64,000 bases of DNA, from assembly GCF_001949145.1 (NCBI RefSeq), contig NW_019091390.1:600398-664397 (forward strand), read 5' to 3'. Position 1 is the stretch's first letter. Each line of letters opens with the position of its first letter. Made by a program: the position numbers and the translations under genes. Shown here one piece after another: positions 61,901 through 64,000 of this stretch. The notes under the pieces were generated by a model. That model did no database searches. It saw nothing but the letters and a program-made list of their open reading frames with translations, and was not told the DNA's origin. The stretch is from Acanthaster planci. Lineage: Eukaryota > Echinodermata > Asteroidea > Valvatida > Acanthasteridae.

Positions 61901-63716
61901 ATCTCAGTCCATCGGTTACCGTAGTTCCTCTGCATACACACACAAATATGTTCAGAAATAGAGAACTGTCAATAACAAAGTGGACCTTTTAAAATAATGA
62001 GATGTCACAGTAACTTTTTCAGAACAGAAGTCTGACAACACAAGCACTGGCTCTTGAGTCATTTCAAAATGATTGTACAACTTTCGTCTGCTATGATGAA
62101 ATCTTTTCTACACTCTAAGGCGCTGCAGCAAGGTGACATGCTACGGCAACTGGCCGTAGCATATGGCTAAGTCAGGGTACCATGCGCAGCCAGCCTCCAT
62201 GGAATAGGAAGACCCTCTCTGGAAGCACTGCAGCAAGGTGACATTTGCTACGGCAACCGGCTGCAGCATATGACTGAGTCAGGGTACCATGCGCAGCCAG
62301 CCTCCATGGAATAGGAAGACCCTCTCTGGAGGCACTGCAGCAAGGTGACATTTGCTACGGCAACTGGCTGTAGCATATGGCTGAGTCAGGGTACCATGCG
62401 CAGCCAGCCTCCATGGACTAGGAAGACCCTCTCTGGAGGCACTGCAGCAAGGTGACATTTGCTACGGCAACTGGCTGTAGCATATGGCTGAGTCAGGGTA
62501 CCATGCGCAGCCAGCCTCCATGGACTAGAAAGACCCTCTCTGGACATATAAAAACCGGCAACCGGTGAAGTGTGAGGGTGTGCACACAGGACCCACTACA
62601 GCAAATAAAAATTACATGAACGCGATCACAAGTACTCCATGTAATCCTTACAGGTTTACAAATCTTCTAGCTTGAAGTGGTTCTTCTAGCTTGAAGTGCT
62701 TTCAGTAAAGTATTTCTGTTAATGTCAACACTATTGGTTGCCTTTACTCACATATCCTTGCTCAAACTGGAGCCTTTCGTGAGGAGTCCATCGTAGATGC
62801 GGGGAAGACTTCTTCTTATTAAGCCTAAAAAGTCACAGATAAGAAAAGCTACACAACACTCGTAATCAAAACGGATTGACAGGCAGAAATAAATGGCGAG
62901 AAGATGTTAAACAACAACATTTGTCTGACGGTCAACTTGCAAGTCGAGACAGACGAGCCCAAATCAAAGCCAATAAGATGTGAGAAAAGACAGTTCTTAA
63001 GAATAATGACAGAAATCTCTCACCTTCTTGTGATGGGCCCGTTGTTGGTTCTCAGATATCGACTGAAGAGGATTATTCAGGACTTTTCATTCAAAAAGTA
63101 AATTATGTTTGTCTAAAAGAAGAAGTACCAGATAGAAGGTTCAATTATTTTATCCATTCATCTGGAAGATATATTATGAGGCCGACATAGTGTATGCCAG
63201 TTAACCAACTGTCAACCAATTATCAAGTAGCATTCCTTCTGAACTTACAAAGGAAAAACCACGCTGGGAACTCAAGAGATGTACTAAACAGAAGCTATGT
63301 TTGGGACTCGCATAAACAAATTCAAGAAATAGACAAACAACATTACAGAGGCTTCAGTCCATGTGTTGGCAAAATAGCAATGCTTTCATTCAACTCCCAC
63401 TGAGGGAACAAATCTTGAGAATTTTTTTTGTACACACCACTCAAGAGCTCTGTATTAGGTTTGCATTTTTAAGCGCTGGTGTCAATGGCAGGAAAATAAA
63501 AACAAACCACGAGACAATAGGGCTTGTTTGCCTTGGATATCACCAGACTGGCATCAGAATCTCTCAATCTTTTTTTCCCAGGAATTAATCAGTGACTTCA
63601 ACCCCTGCTGTTTGAGGAAGTAAAGGATACCGCTCTTCGTGCAACATGTTCTCGATGGTGAGCCGGCTCTCAAGGTCCATGTTGTCAACCGTCCAATCGC
63701 AAACAGGAACGCCGAA
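51724..63716 (-). CDS. MYSM1: MYSM1: histone H2A deubiquitinase with SANT, SWIRM and MPN domains (5' end off window)
   Basis: MYSM1 is a nuclear zinc metalloprotease that removes monoubiquitin from histone H2A and so supports transcription. I joined 17 minus-strand exons: 63631-63716, 62752-62824, 61831-61929, 60573-61167, 58568-59563, 57816-57954, 57071-57201, 56782-56879, 56564-56649, 55954-56035, 55370-55420, 54892-55027, 54632-54759, 53782-53911, 52812-52917, 52218-52275, 51724-51855. Phases agree at all 16 junctions. The result is 1,041 residues plus a TGA stop. The order SANT (about 39-86), SWIRM (about 634-716), MPN (about 796-945) is unique to this family. The catalytic set is intact: E820, H879, H881, S889, D892 (numbering from the first residue in the window). 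Human MYSM1 has 828 residues. The excess here is in the linker between SANT and SWIRM. The first exon(s), about 45 residues in human, lie beyond the right edge. Confidence 0.95.
52918..53781. other. MYSM1 intron before the C-terminal exons
   Basis: This 864-bp intron is AT-rich with a short (ATA)n run near 53273-53285. Two pyrimidine-rich stretches lie at 53120-53175 and 53630-53690. No gene is recognised. Confidence 0.5.
53912..54631. other. MYSM1 intron within the MPN domain
   Basis: This 720-bp intron shows no repeat family or nested gene. The open frame at 53778-54104 on the minus strand simply overlaps the exon end in another frame. Confidence 0.5.
55461..55719. repeat. 16-bp minisatellite, about 16 copies, beside a MYSM1 splice acceptor
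   Basis: The unit ATAGTTACATAACATA repeats in tandem with rare substitutions (G for A, C for T). It lies in the MYSM1 intron, ending 40 bp from the acceptor of the exon at 55370-55420. The copies are not separated by spacers, so this is not a CRISPR-like array. Confidence 0.93.
56174..56462. mobile_element. Foldback element, copy 2 (about 289 bp)
   Basis: This is the more symmetric copy. ATAGCGCCGAAGGCGCAAGATGG at the left faces GCGCCGGTTCGCGGCGCAAG at the right, with CACCATTTGAGCAAGCGATA arms inside. It lies in a MYSM1 intron, between the exons at 55954-56035 and 56564-56649, inverted relative to copy 1. Confidence 0.78.
57071..57954 (-). other. MYSM1: MYSM1 SWIRM domain exons
   Basis: Two exons (57816-57954 and 57071-57201) encode the SWIRM helical domain. 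The family-defining [20 protein letters not shown] is followed by [20 protein letters not shown] and the helix ending in AINHGV. The donor at 57071 (GTGG|GTGGGT) was chosen among three adjacent options because only it keeps the frame into the next exon. SWIRM domains in chromatin proteins bind DNA or histone tails. Confidence 0.93.
59605..59965. repeat. Two AACCCTAACCCTCCTCAATCCTCC-type foldback copies
   Basis: 59605-59680 has arms AACCCTAACCCTCCTCAATC and GGGGGATTGAGGGTG. 59840-59965 has GGATTGAGG words in tandem and ends in GGGGGGGTTAGGGATAAT. Both are relatives of the palindrome at 44551. A fragment with CCTCAGTCCTCCAAAATCC lies at 61498-61516. All are in MYSM1 introns here. Confidence 0.6.
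60238..60420. repeat. Interspersed repeat, copy 2 (first copy at 19533)
   Basis: This copy lies in a MYSM1 intron, in the same order and orientation as 19533-19715. The copies are diverged by both substitutions and short indels, so the insertion is not recent. Confidence 0.65.
61608..61712. repeat. Interspersed repeat, copy B (reverse copy of 34791)
   Basis: Its reverse complement reads GTAAGAATTCAGTTTTTTTTAGC followed by repeated TTCAGCTTTTTT words, as in copy A. It lies in the MYSM1 intron before the second SANT exon is joined to the linker. Confidence 0.6.
61831..63716 (-). other. MYSM1: MYSM1 exons 1-3 in window: N-terminal segment and SANT domain
   Basis: The exon at 63631-63716 encodes a segment with WTVDN and IENMLHEER, which matches the conserved WTLDN..IEKMLLEEE segment before the SANT domain in vertebrate MYSM1. 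Exons 62752-62824 and 61831-61929 encode [20 protein letters not shown], then [20 protein letters not shown] and RNYF, a Myb/SANT helix set. In MYSM1 this domain binds DNA or chromatin. The spacer between the first exon and the SANT domain is about 30 residues shorter than in human, so a small exon in between cannot be excluded, although phases fit without one. Confidence 0.9.
62123..62545. repeat. 107-bp tandem repeat, 4 copies
   Basis: CTGCAGCAAGGTGACAT starts at 62123, 62228, 62335 and 62442 (spacings 105, 107, 107). The copies are more than 90% alike by eye. The array fills the intron between the two SANT exons of MYSM1. It holds no open frame of note. Confidence 0.92.
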
Positions 63717-64000
63717 CTGTTATCATAAAAAACGTATAAAGATGCTAAATAAAGCAAACAAATGCTGAAAGTTTGCAAAATTGAGCTAAAAAACGAGCCG
63801 TTCAAGATGCATGGATTTTCAGTGGACCCTAGCAGGTCCAAAGGTAGTCCAATGTAACATGATCAGAAAGGCGTCCGTTGGAATCAAATGATCTTCTCTA
63901 GTCCTCCTTCTGTGTAATAACTTATTTCTGTGTGAAAAAAAGTTGAAATACTGCGGTGCAGCACAATGGGTGACCCCTAGTGTAAAAACCGCTTCACTGA
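63717..64000. other. Right edge: MYSM1 intron sequence
   Basis: The acceptor of the 63631-63716 exon (AACAG|TTC) shows that this is intron. I see no further coding exon before the window ends. The upstream MYSM1 exon is expected beyond 64000. Confidence 0.6.

Overview
This window is animal nuclear DNA. Every gene is split into short exons with canonical GT-AG introns, there is a TATA-type promoter, and the non-coding DNA is full of AT-rich introns, small foldback (MITE-like) elements and minisatellites. The two genes read best as invertebrate orthologues. The lipoprotein gene keeps an apolipophorin-style dibasic (furin-type) site. Together with the small introns and repeat style this suggests an invertebrate such as an echinoderm or cephalochordate. 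The species cannot be fixed from the sequence.

Layout. (1) Positions 81-31474, minus strand: a large secreted lipoprotein gene of the apolipophorin/apolipoprotein B branch of the large lipid transfer protein superfamily. I joined 37 coding exons, all phase-compatible, into about 2,972 codons from the signal peptide onward. The 3' end runs off the left edge. The promoter lies just above 31474, with a TATA box at 31576-31582 and an HNF4-like site beside it. (2) About 31.6-51.4 kb: 20 kb with no gene I can support. It holds repeats, one CCAAT-rich segment with a consensus plus-strand splice donor near 33.43 kb, and one weak possible exon near 41.8 kb. (3) Positions 51724-63716, minus strand: MYSM1, the SANT-SWIRM-MPN histone H2A deubiquitinase. 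Seventeen phase-compatible coding exons give 1,041 residues from within the N-terminal region to the stop codon. The first exon(s) lie beyond the right edge.

The two genes lie in the same orientation and have unrelated roles: extracellular neutral-lipid transport, and nuclear removal of ubiquitin from chromatin. Nothing indicates that they work as one system. The most notable observations are the furin-type site and an adjacent duplicated motif in the lipoprotein, its single 2.2-kb exon, an HNF4-like site against the TATA box, three evenly built SUMO-acceptor-like motifs in the enlarged MYSM1 linker, an assembly gap bordered on both sides by the same 62-bp tandem repeat, and several repeat families with two copies in this window. 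I found no convincing previously undescribed system.
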